64,000 nucleotides of DNA from a bacterium M00.F.Ca.ET.205.01.1.1 (GTDB taxonomy: Bacteria > Pseudomonadota > Alphaproteobacteria > Rhizobiales > Rhizobiaceae). The stretch is taken from assembly GCA_004791255.1 (NCBI GenBank), contig SRUQ01000015.1:1-64000 (forward strand), in the 5' to 3' direction. A program made the translations under genes and the position numbers. The notes below the pieces were generated by a model. That model was given only the letters and a program-made list of their open reading frames with translations. It had not been told where the DNA came from and did no database searches. Shown in pieces: positions 25,264 to 34,494 of this stretch; positions within the stretch are counted from its first letter, which is position 1; the number at the start of each line of letters is the position of its first letter.

Positions 25264-25421
25264 CGGCAGATCCTCCTGCAATGCCGCTCGATCATAGTGC
25301 CGAACAATCCGCCGACTCAAGCGGCGGATTCAGTCGACAAGCTCAGGACTCGAAAGCCTGCATGGCAGCGCACCTTGCGCCGCCAGTGAATCAGAGCGCC
25401 GTTATCCCCGAGGTCCCAAGC

Positions 25422-26150
25422 CTAGTTGGTCGCCGCAGCCTTCTTCCTGTGGGTCTTCTTCGGCTTGTCGGTCGTCGCTTTCGGCGCGGTTTCATCATAG
25501 CCGGCATAGGCCTGATAGTCCTGCGCCGACGGTGCAGGCACCACGACATTGTTGTCGGTGAAGACGAACTGGGTGGCGACCGAAGGATCGGTGACCTGGA
25601 CCTGATACTGGTGAAGCTGCGAATAAAGCACGTCGGTGCCGTGCATAACGGCGACGCGGATCGGCATGGTGAGGGTGCCGGGGGAGAACTTCGGTCCGGG
25701 CACGATCTTGCCTGCAACGGCGATCTTCATCGTCATCTGCCCGTCGGCATTGCTGCAATCACGGGTCACGTCGGAGATCGACGCCTGATAAATGACCCTC
25801 CCCGAATCGTCGGGCAGAGTAGCAGCAGCGGCGTCTGCCTCAGCTTGAGCCGCTGCATCAGCCGCAGCGTCGCCGGTTTTCTTGAGCTTCGGCTTGGGCT
25901 TCTGGACGTCCTTGGTATAGGTGTTGAAGAAGGCCGTGCCGTCGCGCACCGTCACTCTGGGGCAATAGGCCCGCAACTGGCTGGCGAGTACCTTGGCATC
26001 CTGCGGCGGCGGCGGCGCCGTCGGATCCTTCTTGCCCAAGCCAAGGTTCAGGATGCCATTGTCGCCCGATTGGCAACCGGCGGCGGCGAGCATAAAGCCG
26101 GTCAGCGCCAGACCGGCCAAAAAGCGACCACTTGATGTACGAAACGCCAT
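25422..26150 (-). CDS. Hypothetical lipoprotein (242 aa)
   Basis: Predicted lipoprotein with a signal peptide and lipobox LAAAGC (Cys near residue 24). Features include a Pro-rich spacer (DPTAPPPPQDAKVLA), a conserved-looking core (RAYCPRVTVRDGTAFFNTY, SISDVTRDCSNADGQMTMKIAVAGKIVPGPK, DVLYSQLHQYQVQV) and an Ala/Lys-rich insertion. It ends in a basic tail (KPKKTHRKKAAATN). The core is typical of a rhizobial periplasmic protein family of unknown function. GAGGGAAG lies before the ATG at 26150. It diverges from thrC across 130 bases. Confidence 0.8.
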   Translation of the reverse strand: MAFRTSSGRFLAGLALTGFMLAAAGCQSGDNGILNLGLGKKDPTAPPPPQDAKVLASQLRAYCPRVTVRDGTAFFNTYTKDVQKPKPKLKKTGDAAADAAAQAEADAAAATLPDDSGRVIYQASISDVTRDCSNADGQMTMKIAVAGKIVPGPKFSPGTLTMPIRVAVMHGTDVLYSQLHQYQVQVTDPSVATQFVFTDNNVVVPAPSAQDYQAYAGYDETAPKATTDKPKKTHRKKAAATN

Positions 26151-26280
26151 GAAACTGCACTTCCCTCTCGCAAAGCTGGTGACGTATATCAACGGCGCGG
26201 CAAAAATGCGACTGGAGCCGGCACAGAAATTAACCACCTTGTGGTGAACGGAAAAACCAAGCGGCAATGGATTTCTTGAC

Positions 26281-27678
26281 ATGGACTATGTGAGCACCCG
26301 CGGGGAAGCACCCGCGCTTGGATTTTCGGACGCGGTGCTGGCGGGTCTGGCCCGCGACGGCGGGCTTTACGTACCGCGCCAGTGGCCGCACTTTTCCGCT
26401 GCCGAGATCCGAGTCATGCGCGGCCTTGCCTATCCTGACCTTGCCATACGCATCCTGACGCCATTCCTGGGGGGCGAAATCGCGCCCGCCGTGTTCGCGC
26501 GGCTGGTGTGGGAAGCCTACGCCACCTTCCGGCACGAGGCGGTCTGCCCGCTGGTGCAGATCGGCGCCAATACCTTCGTGCTGGAGCTTTTCCACGGGCC
26601 GACGCTGGCTTTCAAGGACGTGGCGATGCAATTGCTCGCCCGGCTGATGGACCACGTGCTTGCCGAGCGCGGCCAGCACGCCACCATCGTCGGCGCCACT
26701 TCGGGCGATACCGGGGGTGCTGCCATCGATGCCTTTGCCGGCCGCAGCCGCACCGATATCTTCATCCTTTTCCCGCATGGCCGCGTTTCGCCGGTGCAGC
26801 AGCGGCAGATGACGACCTCGAAGGCCGAAAACGTCCATGCGCTGGCGATCGAAGGCAATTTCGACGACTGCCAGGGCCTGCTCAAGGACATGTTCAACGA
26901 CCACGGCTTTCGCGACCGGGTTGCGCTGTCGGGGGTCAATTCGATCAACTGGGCCCGCATCATGGCCCAGATCGTCTATTATTTCTCCTCGGCGCTGTCG
27001 CTCGGCGCGCCGGACAGGCCTGTCTCCTTCACCGTGCCGACCGGCAATTTCGGCGACATCTTCGCCGGGTACGCCGCCAAGAAGATGGGCCTGCCGATCG
27101 AGCGGCTGGTGGTCGCCACCAACGACAACGACATATTGGCGCGCACCTTCGCGTCAGGCGAATACCGTACCAAGGGCGTCTTCGCGACCACTTCGCCGTC
27201 GATGGACATCCAGGTATCCTCGAATTTCGAACGGCTGCTGTTCGAAGCCTCGAACCGTGACGCCGCCACCGTGCGGCGCTACATGGCCGGGCTCAAGCAG
27301 TCGGGCGCCTTCACCATCGAAGCCCAGGAAATCGCCAGGATGCGGGCCGAATTCGATGCCGGCCGCGCTGATATGGACGAGGTCGCCGCCACGATCCGCT
27401 CGACCCTCGCGGCGAGCAACTACCTGCTCGATCCGCACACCGCCGCAGCCGTGCACGTGGCGGCGGACAAGGCGGAAGCCGCCGTGCCGATGGTGGTGCT
27501 GGGTACGGCCCATCCGGCGAAGTTTCCGGCCGCCGTGGAAGCCGCCAGCGGCATCTCGCCCGCCCTGCCCGCATGGCTGAGCGGGTTGATGGAAGCGGAG
27601 GAAAATTACACGGTACTTCCATCCGACCTGAAAATGGTGGAAGATTACGTCAGCCGCCGCGCGCGAGCGGCGCGTTAG
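26281..27678 (+). CDS. thrC: Threonine synthase
   Basis: PLP-dependent enzyme that converts O-phosphohomoserine to L-threonine, the last step of threonine synthesis. Its 465 residues are typical of the longer (yeast/proteobacterial) class. The N-terminus MDYVSTRGEAP is the family start. The PLP lysine lies in LAFKDVAMQ (Lys112), followed by VGATSGDTGGAAIDAF and the phosphate-binding VPTGNFGDIFAGY. The upstream enzyme homoserine kinase is also in the window but in a separate cluster. The M16 peptidase gene follows after 14 bases, implying co-transcription. Confidence 0.96.
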   Translation: MDYVSTRGEAPALGFSDAVLAGLARDGGLYVPRQWPHFSAAEIRVMRGLAYPDLAIRILTPFLGGEIAPAVFARLVWEAYATFRHEAVCPLVQIGANTFVLELFHGPTLAFKDVAMQLLARLMDHVLAERGQHATIVGATSGDTGGAAIDAFAGRSRTDIFILFPHGRVSPVQQRQMTTSKAENVHALAIEGNFDDCQGLLKDMFNDHGFRDRVALSGVNSINWARIMAQIVYYFSSALSLGAPDRPVSFTVPTGNFGDIFAGYAAKKMGLPIERLVVATNDNDILARTFASGEYRTKGVFATTSPSMDIQVSSNFERLLFEASNRDAATVRRYMAGLKQSGAFTIEAQEIARMRAEFDAGRADMDEVAATIRSTLAASNYLLDPHTAAAVHVAADKAEAAVPMVVLGTAHPAKFPAAVEAASGISPALPAWLSGLMEAEENYTVLPSDLKMVEDYVSRRARAAR

Positions 27679-27692
27679 GGAGTAAGAGCCAT

Positions 27693-28985
27693 ATGGGTGT
27701 TGAGGTAAGCCGTCTGTCGAACGGCCTGACAGTCGCCACCGAAACCCTTCCAAGTATCGAATCGGTTGCCCTGGGTGCCTGGGTCAAGTCCGGCGCCCGT
27801 AACGAGCGTGACGAAGAGCATGGCATGGCCCATCTGCTCGAGCACATGGCGTTCAAGGGCACAAAACGGCGGAGCGCCTTCGAGATCGCCTCGGAAATCG
27901 AGGACGTCGGCGGCGAGATCAACGCCGCCACCAGCGTCGAGACCACCTCCTACTATGCCAGGGTGCTCTCCGGCGACGTGCCGCTGGCCGTCGACATCCT
28001 CGCCGACATCCTGCAGGAATCCGAATTCGATCCGCAGGAGCTCGAACGCGAGCAGCATGTCATCCTGCAGGAGATCGGCGCCGCGCACGATACGCCCGAC
28101 GACATCGTCTTCGACCGTTTCACCGAGACGGCGTTTCGCCACCAGACCATAGGCCGCTCGATCCTGGGTACGCCGGAAACCGTCAAATCCTTCACCTCCA
28201 AGCAGTTGCACGATTTCATCGAGCGCCAGTACGGCGCCGAACGGATGGTGATCGTGGCTGCCGGCGACATCAAGCACGACAATTTCGTGCGTGAGGTCGA
28301 AAAGCAGCTCGGCGGTTTCCGCGCCAAGGCCGACAGCACCATCCCGCAATATGCGCAGTATGTCGGCGGCGATTTCCGCGAGGACCGCGACCTGATGGAC
28401 GCTCAGATCGTGCTGGGTTTCGAAGGCCGCGCCTACCATGTGCGCGACTTCTACGCCTCGCAGGTGCTGTCGATGATCCTGGGCGGAGGCATGTCATCGC
28501 GGCTGTTCCAGGAGGTGCGCGAGAAGCGTGGCCTGTGCTATTCGGTCTATGCCTTCCATTGGGGCTTTTCCGACACCGGCATCTTCGGTGTCCATGCCGC
28601 CACCGGCCAGAGCGACATTGCCGAACTGGTGCCCGTCGTCATCGATGAACTGCAGAAAGCCGGCGAAAGCATCCTGCAGGAAGAGCTCGACCGGGCGCGA
28701 GCCCAATACCGCGCGGGCCTCATAATGTCGGCCGAAAGCCCGGCCAGCCGCGCCTCGCAGATCGCGCGGCAACTGCTTCTGTTCGGCCGGCCGATCGCCA
28801 AGGAGGAGTTGATGGAACGGCTGTCGGCGCTGACGGTCGAGCGGCTGACCGACTTGTCGGCGCGGATGTTCTCTACCAAGCCGACGCTTACCGCTGTCGG
28901 GCCTGTGGGTACGCTGGCGCCTTATGAGGCGATCCTCGATTCGCTTCCGGGCACGCAGACCACGGCCCGCAAGCTCGCCGTCTAA
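27693..28985 (+). CDS. M16-family zinc peptidase (mitochondrial processing peptidase-like)
   Basis: Zinc metallopeptidase of the pitrilysin family, 430 residues, one of the widespread bacterial homologues of mitochondrial processing peptidase beta. The inverted zinc motif HLLEH (His47, Glu50, His51) is intact, with the third ligand Glu expected in the downstream helix (LEREQHVILQE), and an inactive C-terminal half follows. The ATG at 27693 has GGGAGTAAGAG upstream; the frame is open further upstream inside thrC. thrC, this gene and the acetyltransferase gene are in tandem with short gaps, a common rhizobial order. Confidence 0.93.
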   Translation: MGVEVSRLSNGLTVATETLPSIESVALGAWVKSGARNERDEEHGMAHLLEHMAFKGTKRRSAFEIASEIEDVGGEINAATSVETTSYYARVLSGDVPLAVDILADILQESEFDPQELEREQHVILQEIGAAHDTPDDIVFDRFTETAFRHQTIGRSILGTPETVKSFTSKQLHDFIERQYGAERMVIVAAGDIKHDNFVREVEKQLGGFRAKADSTIPQYAQYVGGDFREDRDLMDAQIVLGFEGRAYHVRDFYASQVLSMILGGGMSSRLFQEVREKRGLCYSVYAFHWGFSDTGIFGVHAATGQSDIAELVPVVIDELQKAGESILQEELDRARAQYRAGLIMSAESPASRASQIARQLLLFGRPIAKEELMERLSALTVERLTDLSARMFSTKPTLTAVGPVGTLAPYEAILDSLPGTQTTARKLAV

Positions 28986-29000
28986 GCCCCTCAAAGCGCC

Positions 29001-29597
29001 ATGTTCGCGCTCCCTTTCTTTCGCCGTGACCTGCCGGCGCTGAAGGGCGACCTCGTCACGCTGCGCGTGCCCTATACCAACGACTACCGAGAGTGGTCGG
29101 CGGTGCGCGGCGAGAGCCGCGCCTTTCTCGAACCGTGGGAGCCGCGCTGGACCCCCGACGAGCTCGACCGCACCGCGTGGCGGCTGCGCGTCAGCCGCTA
29201 CCGCGAGGATTATGCACAGGGAACTGCGATCGCATTCTTCATCTTCGAGAAATCGAGCGGCAAGCTGGCGGGCGGCATTACGCTCGGCAACATACGCCAC
29301 GGTGTCTCGCAAAGCGGCCATGTCGGCTACTGGATCGGCGAGCGTTTCGGCGGCCGCGGCCTGATGACCGACGCGGTCCAGGTTGTCGCCCGTTTCGCCT
29401 TCGATACGCTGAGGTTGCACCGGATCGAAGCGGCCTGTATTCCCGACAATATGAGGTCGATCCGTGTGCTTGAAAAAGCCGGATTCCGGCGCGAAGGACT
29501 TCTGCGATCCTATCTCAGGATCAACGGCATCTGGCAGGACCACTACCTCTACGCCCGGATCGCTGATGATCCGCCGCGCGCTGGAACGAAGGACTGA
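29001..29597 (+). CDS. GNAT-family N-acetyltransferase (RimJ/RimL-like)
   Basis: Acetyl-CoA-dependent N-acetyltransferase of 198 residues with the RimJ/RimL ribosomal-protein alanine acetyltransferase pattern. Visible features are the LVTLRVPYTNDYREW start, GKLAGGITLGN, the acetyl-CoA motif GYWIGERFGGRGLMTDAVQ and the C-terminal LHRIEAACIPDNMRSIRVLEKAGFRREG. The acceptor protein or small molecule is unknown. It ends three bases before the TTG start of the large signalling protein. Confidence 0.88.
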   Translation: MFALPFFRRDLPALKGDLVTLRVPYTNDYREWSAVRGESRAFLEPWEPRWTPDELDRTAWRLRVSRYREDYAQGTAIAFFIFEKSSGKLAGGITLGNIRHGVSQSGHVGYWIGERFGGRGLMTDAVQVVARFAFDTLRLHRIEAACIPDNMRSIRVLEKAGFRREGLLRSYLRINGIWQDHYLYARIADDPPRAGTKD

Positions 29598-29599
29598 TT

Positions 29600-32488
29600 T
29601 TGACGAAACTCCTGCGAAACGGGCCGTTGTTCGCCTTTGTCCTCGCGACAATGCTGACGCTGTGCGCGGCGTCCTCGGCCTTTGCCGTCGAGCCGATCAA
29701 GATCGCCCGCGACGACGTCGCGCTCGACCTGTCGCGCGCCGTCCAAATCTACGTCAATCAGGGCGAAAACTTCCAGGTGTCGACCGCGCCCGGACCCGAC
29801 GGCATCGTGCGGCGCATCGAGGTGGAAGCCAATGACGCCCGCTCGACCGGCGACTGGGCGGTGTTCGCGCTTGCCAACACCACCGACCAGCAGCTCGACC
29901 GGCTGATCGTCGCCCCGCATTTCCGGCTGGTGAATTCGGGCATCTTCTGGCCCGATCTCGGCGCGACGCGCATCGCCGCCATCACGCCCAGCGAAGGCTT
30001 CGCGCTCGACCGCCAGACCAGCCCAGACGCCGACGTGTTCCGGGTGACGCTGAACCCCGGCTCGGTGATCACCTTCATTGCCGAACTCGCCTCGCCGAAG
30101 CTGCCGCAGGTCTATCTCTGGGATCCGGAATCCTACAAGGACTCCGTCAATTCCTACACGCTGTTTCGCGGCATCGTCATCGGCATCGCCGGCCTTCTGG
30201 CGCTGTTCCTGACCATCCTGTTCGTGGTCAAGGGGACCTCGATGTTCCCGGCGACGGCAGCCCTTGCCTGGGCGGTGCTTGCCTATATCTGCGTCGATTT
30301 CGGCTTCCTCAACAAGGTCATCGAGATATCGCCCGGCAACGAGCAGATGTGGCGGGCGGGAACGGAGGTGGCGCTGGCGGGGACCTTCGTGGTGTTCCTG
30401 TTCGCCTATCTCAACCTCAACCGATGGCACGGCCATTTCAGCTATGGCGCGCTGGTCTGGATCCTGGGGCTGCTGCTGATTGCCGGTGTCGCCATCGTCG
30501 ATCCGGCGGTCGCCGCCGGCATCGCCCGCATCTCGTTTGCGGCTACCGCGCTCACCGGGCTCGGCCTGATCATCTTCCTCGGCATTCGCGGTTATGACCG
30601 CGCCATCATGCTGGTGCCCAGTTGGGTCATGGTGCTGTTGTGGCTGTGCGGATCGTGGATGGCGATCACCGGCATGCTCGACAACGACATCGCCCAGCCG
30701 GCGCTGGGCGGCGGGCTGATCCTGATCATCCTGTTGATCGGCTTCACCGTCATGCAGCATGCCTTTGCCGGCGGCGCGCTGCACCAGGGCCTGTTCTCCG
30801 ACCTCGAGCGGCAGGCGCTGGCGGTGGCCGGATCAGGCGACACGGTCTGGGACTGGGACGTGCTGCGTGACCGCGTCGTCACCAGGCCCGATGTCAGCCT
30901 GCAGCTCGGCCTGGCGCCCAATAGCCTCGGCGGTGCGGCACGCAACTGGCTGCCGGTGCTGCATGCCGACGACCGCGACACCTTCCGCACGACGCTTGAC
31001 GTGGTGCTGGAGCATCGCCGCGGCAAGGTGGCGCAGAATTTCCGCCTGCGCGGGGCCGACGGCCACTATCACTGGTTCGCCTTGCGGGCGCGGCCCGTCA
31101 TCGGGTCGGACGGCGAAGTCATCCGTTGCGTCGGCACCATGGTCGACGTGACCGAGCAGAAGAAATCCGAGGAAAGACTGCTGCACGACGCCGTGCACGA
31201 CAATCTGACCGGCCTGCCGAACCGCGAACTGCTGATGAACCGGCTGGAAGCGATCATCTCGATCGCCCGCACCGAAGAGAAGGTGCGGCCGACCGTCTTC
31301 GTCATCGACATCGACCGCTTCAAGCAGGTCAATGACGGGCTCGGCATTTCGGCCGGCGACACCATCCTGTTGACCATCGCGCGCCGGCTGCACCGCTTGC
31401 TCAAGCCGAAGGATTCGCTGTCGCGCTTTGCCGGCGACCAGTTCGCGCTGATGCTGCTTTCCGAACAGGATCCGGCCCGCATCGCCGCCGTGGCGGACGC
31501 CATCAAGCACGCCATCAACAACCCGATCACCTTTGCCAAGCGCGAGATCGTGCTGACCGCCTCGATCGGCCTGATCACCTGGAACTCGCCGCAAATGTCG
31601 GCCGAGGACATGGTCAAGGACGCCGAGCTTGCCATGCATCAGGCCAAGCGCTTCGGCGGTGACCGGATCGAGCCCTTCCGCCCCGCCTTCCGCACCGTCG
31701 GCACCGACCGGCTGCAGTTCGAATCCGACCTGCGACGCGCCATCGAACGGCGTGAATTCACGCTTGCCTACCAGCCGATCGTGCGCCTGGAGGACGGCAG
31801 CGTCGCGGGCTTCGAGGCCTTGCTGCGCTGGGATCATCCGCGCCGCGGCATGATCCCGCCGGCGGATTTCATTCCGGTCGCCGAAAGCTGTGGCCTCATC
31901 GTGCAGCTTGGCCTGTTCGCCATGCAGCAGGCGGCCGAGGAACTCGCCGGATGGCAAAAGCAGATCGGCGATGCGCCGCTGTCGGTCTCGGTCAACCTGT
32001 CCAGCCGCCAGCTCATCCGCCGCGACCTTGTCAGCGATGTCCGCTCGGTCATTGCACGCGCCAATCTGAAGCCGCGCTGCTTCCGGCTCGAGCTCACCGA
32101 ATCGCTGGTCATGGACAATCCGGAGCAGACCGCGCACGTTTTGACCAAGTTGAAGCAGCTCGGCATCGGCCTGTCGCTGGACGATTTCGGCACCGGCTAT
32201 TCGTCGCTCGCCTATCTGACGCGCTTCCCCTTCGACACCATCAAGATCGACAAGAGTTTCGTCGACGACAGCTCGCCCAAGCGCGCGGTGCTGCTCAAAT
32301 CCATGGTCAACATGGCGCATGAGCTCGGCCTGTCGGTGGTTGCCGAAGGCATATCGGACGAACGCGACGCGCTGGAGCTGCGCCAGATGGGCTGCGAATA
32401 CGTCCAGAGCTTCATGTTCGGCGCGCCGATGCCGGGCGACCAGGTGCTGAAGACGCTGAAGGAACAGTACCCGCTGGCGCAAGCTTAG
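29600..32488 (+). CDS. Membrane PAS-GGDEF-EAL protein, likely c-di-GMP phosphodiesterase
   Basis: 962-residue signalling protein. A signal peptide (1 to about 29, ends SSAFA) precedes a periplasmic domain to about 183. Seven or so membrane helices span about 190-395 (7TMR-like), followed by a PAS domain (about 405-525), GGDEF (about 530-700) and EAL (about 712-955). The GGDEF site reads AGDQF (611-615), so cyclase activity is probably lost and the domain may be regulatory. The EAL domain keeps EALLRW (739) and DDFGTGYSS (861), so it should hydrolyse c-di-GMP. The start is TTG with AAGGA upstream, just after the acetyltransferase stop; the signal peptide directly after it supports that start. 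No later ATG fits. Confidence 0.9.
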   Translation: MTKLLRNGPLFAFVLATMLTLCAASSAFAVEPIKIARDDVALDLSRAVQIYVNQGENFQVSTAPGPDGIVRRIEVEANDARSTGDWAVFALANTTDQQLDRLIVAPHFRLVNSGIFWPDLGATRIAAITPSEGFALDRQTSPDADVFRVTLNPGSVITFIAELASPKLPQVYLWDPESYKDSVNSYTLFRGIVIGIAGLLALFLTILFVVKGTSMFPATAALAWAVLAYICVDFGFLNKVIEISPGNEQMWRAGTEVALAGTFVVFLFAYLNLNRWHGHFSYGALVWILGLLLIAGVAIVDPAVAAGIARISFAATALTGLGLIIFLGIRGYDRAIMLVPSWVMVLLWLCGSWMAITGMLDNDIAQPALGGGLILIILLIGFTVMQHAFAGGALHQGLFSDLERQALAVAGSGDTVWDWDVLRDRVVTRPDVSLQLGLAPNSLGGAARNWLPVLHADDRDTFRTTLDVVLEHRRGKVAQNFRLRGADGHYHWFALRARPVIGSDGEVIRCVGTMVDVTEQKKSEERLLHDAVHDNLTGLPNRELLMNRLEAIISIARTEEKVRPTVFVIDIDRFKQVNDGLGISAGDTILLTIARRLHRLLKPKDSLSRFAGDQFALMLLSEQDPARIAAVADAIKHAINNPITFAKREIVLTASIGLITWNSPQMSAEDMVKDAELAMHQAKRFGGDRIEPFRPAFRTVGTDRLQFESDLRRAIERREFTLAYQPIVRLEDGSVAGFEALLRWDHPRRGMIPPADFIPVAESCGLIVQLGLFAMQQAAEELAGWQKQIGDAPLSVSVNLSSRQLIRRDLVSDVRSVIARANLKPRCFRLELTESLVMDNPEQTAHVLTKLKQLGIGLSLDDFGTGYSSLAYLTRFPFDTIKIDKSFVDDSSPKRAVLLKSMVNMAHELGLSVVAEGISDERDALELRQMGCEYVQSFMFGAPMPGDQVLKTLKEQYPLAQA

Positions 32489-32566
32489 TGGCCATCGAAT
32501 CATGGCGGCCGGTCGCTTCCGGGCAAGTGAAAGGGAGCCTTCGATATCTGGCGCACCGCGCACCGA

Positions 32567-33454
32567 CTATTGTTGCGAGAGTCGCAGCGCGTTCACTAAT
32601 GCGGATAGCGCCGCTGGCTGAAGCTGGCGACTGGGATAATACAAGAAAAAGCCAGGGATTGGCGGCGTCCATTCCTCCAGGACGCGGATAAGCCGTCGCT
32701 CCGCGACATGCTCCGCGACTTGCTCTTCATAGGCGAGACCGAGACCAACGCCAGCGAGCGCCGCCTGAATCACCAGGTGAGTATCGTCGATTACGAGCGA
32801 ACCGCTCACGCTGATCGTGACCGACTTTTGTGCACGCTCGAACTCCCACCGGGATGGACCGCCCGGAAGACGCAGGGCTATGCATCGATGATCATTGAGA
32901 TCCCCTGGGTTTTGCGGAATGCTTCGTGACGAGAAATAGCCAGGCGATCCCACTACAGCCAGCCGCAACTTCGGCGTGACGCGCACCGCGATCATGTCCT
33001 TCTGAATGTACTCGCCGAGCTGGATACCGGCATCGAACTCGCCGGCAACGAGGTCTACAGGGCCCGTTACGGTGACAACGTCGAGAACGATCTCAGGGTA
33101 AGCGTCGGCGAATGCCGCGAGCCGGGGCAGCAATACCATTACGGCGGCCGAGCGCGACATCACAATGCGAAGGCGGCCCGCAGGGCGGCCCCTGAGGCTT
33201 CGCGCTCCGTCAAGGGCAGCAGCGATTTGCTCAAGCGCCGGCGACAAATCTTCCAGGAGAGCGGCCCCTGCAGCGGTTGGCGCGACGCTCTTCGTCGTTC
33301 GAGCGAGAAGCCGTAGTTCAAGCCGCTGCTCAAGCCCGCGGATAGTGTGGCTCAGCGCGGACTGGGACACGCCTAGTTTTGCCGCAGCTCGTGTAAAGCT
33401 TCGTTCCCGGGCGACCATCGCGAACGCAGCGAGCTCGTTCAATTCGTTCCTCAT
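32567..33454 (-). CDS. LysR-family transcriptional regulator
   Basis: DNA-binding regulator of 295 residues with an N-terminal winged helix-turn-helix (FTRAAAKLGVSQSALSHTI, RLLARTTKSVAPTAAG) and a C-terminal periplasmic-binding-like effector domain. It diverges from a metallo-hydrolase gene with about 100 bases between starts, the classic layout of a LysR regulator and its target. A near-perfect inverted repeat lies in that gap. The effector is unknown. Confidence 0.92.
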   Translation of the reverse strand: MRNELNELAAFAMVARERSFTRAAAKLGVSQSALSHTIRGLEQRLELRLLARTTKSVAPTAAGAALLEDLSPALEQIAAALDGARSLRGRPAGRLRIVMSRSAAVMVLLPRLAAFADAYPEIVLDVVTVTGPVDLVAGEFDAGIQLGEYIQKDMIAVRVTPKLRLAVVGSPGYFSSRSIPQNPGDLNDHRCIALRLPGGPSRWEFERAQKSVTISVSGSLVIDDTHLVIQAALAGVGLGLAYEEQVAEHVAERRLIRVLEEWTPPIPGFFLYYPSRQLQPAALSALVNALRLSQQ

Positions 33455-33466
33455 GATTTATGCATA

Positions 33467-33512
33467 TCACTCATGAGGCCTAGCTGTGCAACATGCCTGT
33501 CCTCATAAGTGA
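33467..33512. promoter_or_regulatory. Inverted repeat between LysR regulator and hydrolase, candidate operator
   Basis: TCACTCATGAGG (33467-33478) and CCTCATAAGTGA (33501-33512) are reverse complements at 11 of 12 positions, with 22 bases between. A weaker copy of the arm (CCTCATGATTTA) overlaps the regulator start at 33449-33460. The arms lie just upstream of both divergent genes, as expected for LysR binding and activation sites. Confidence 0.5.
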
Positions 33513-33555
33513 CTCTGTCCTAGGTTTGATCGGCAACGGGAGATCGAGGTACCTT

Positions 33556-34347
33556 ATGATCGTGACATTCCGCACCGACAACGTCCTCGGCTGCACTGCG
33601 GGCGCCTGGCGCGTCTGGTCGCTTTCGGACGGCTATGTCGAGATGCCGGCGGACCTTCTGCGGGATCCGCAGAATAAGCCGGTGCCGCAGGTCGCGCAGG
33701 CCGGGGCGCTACGCCTTTCCGTCAATTGCTTCGCGCTCGGAGGTCCAGGCGTTGACGGCATTCTGATCGACAGTGGAGGAGGTGGCTGGGCCTCCACGAC
33801 AGGACGTCTCGAGCAGACGCTGGCCGAAGCCAGCATTGATCCTGCCTCGATAACGCTCTTGGCGCTCACCCATGCCCATCAGGATCATGTGTACGGGCTC
33901 CTGACCCCCGACGGCCGGGTGCTCTTTCCGAATCTGAAGGCGATCGTAATTGCCGAGGAAGCTGTGAAGGGCTTTCTCGCCGAAACGAACCTATCGCGCT
34001 TCCAATCCTTGTTGAAGCCCGTGCGGAACGGCGACCAAGTGGCTGAGCGGTTGAGGGCAGTTGCCCTGCCAGGTCATGCTCCCGGTCACATCGGCTACAC
34101 ATTCGACACGACCGATGACCGCTTCCTATTCTTCGGGGACATCGTTCATGTGCCGGTCTTGCAGTTTGGCAATCCCGCGTTGAGCTGGGGCTATGACGAC
34201 GATCAAGCGGTCGCACGCGCAACACGCCAGAAGGCTTTCCGCGACGCGGCCGAGGCTGGAACGTTGGTCGCCGGGGCACACCTTGGCCGGCCAGGCGTCG
34301 GCCGTGTGGTGCATGACGGGGGAGCGTACGGCTATGAGCCGGCATAG
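33556..34347 (+). CDS. Metallo-beta-lactamase-fold hydrolase
   Basis: Zinc hydrolase of 263 residues. The metal motif is THAHQDHVYG (HxHxDH), with further ligands in LPGHAPGHIG and FFGDIVHV. Similar proteins include quorum-quenching lactonases and glyoxalase II-like enzymes, but the substrate cannot be read from sequence. I place the start at 33556 (GAGG 7 bases upstream); the longer frame from 33493 would overlap the operator repeat. It is probably controlled by the divergent LysR regulator. No signal peptide is seen. Confidence 0.87.
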   Translation: MIVTFRTDNVLGCTAGAWRVWSLSDGYVEMPADLLRDPQNKPVPQVAQAGALRLSVNCFALGGPGVDGILIDSGGGGWASTTGRLEQTLAEASIDPASITLLALTHAHQDHVYGLLTPDGRVLFPNLKAIVIAEEAVKGFLAETNLSRFQSLLKPVRNGDQVAERLRAVALPGHAPGHIGYTFDTTDDRFLFFGDIVHVPVLQFGNPALSWGYDDDQAVARATRQKAFRDAAEAGTLVAGAHLGRPGVGRVVHDGGAYGYEPA

Positions 34348-34494
34348 CGGATAAACAATCTGGCCACGCGGTTTCGTCTGTCTGCGCGGTTACAAGCTGG
34401 ACAGACCTTGCACACCGTCACGTGATAATATTGCGCTCACGGCGCATCGTTCCGGCTGCGCCTAGCCAAGGGGCCGGGTGGGCGACGGCGAGGC

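Noticed and set aside
30833..32563. 576-aa minus-strand frame opposite the GGDEF-EAL gene
   Set aside because: Antisense to intact PAS, GGDEF and EAL domains; no signals or family features.
33493..33555. Upstream extension of the metallo-hydrolase
   Set aside because: It would place coding sequence over the inverted repeat and lacks a ribosome-binding site; the ATG at 33556 has GAGG.
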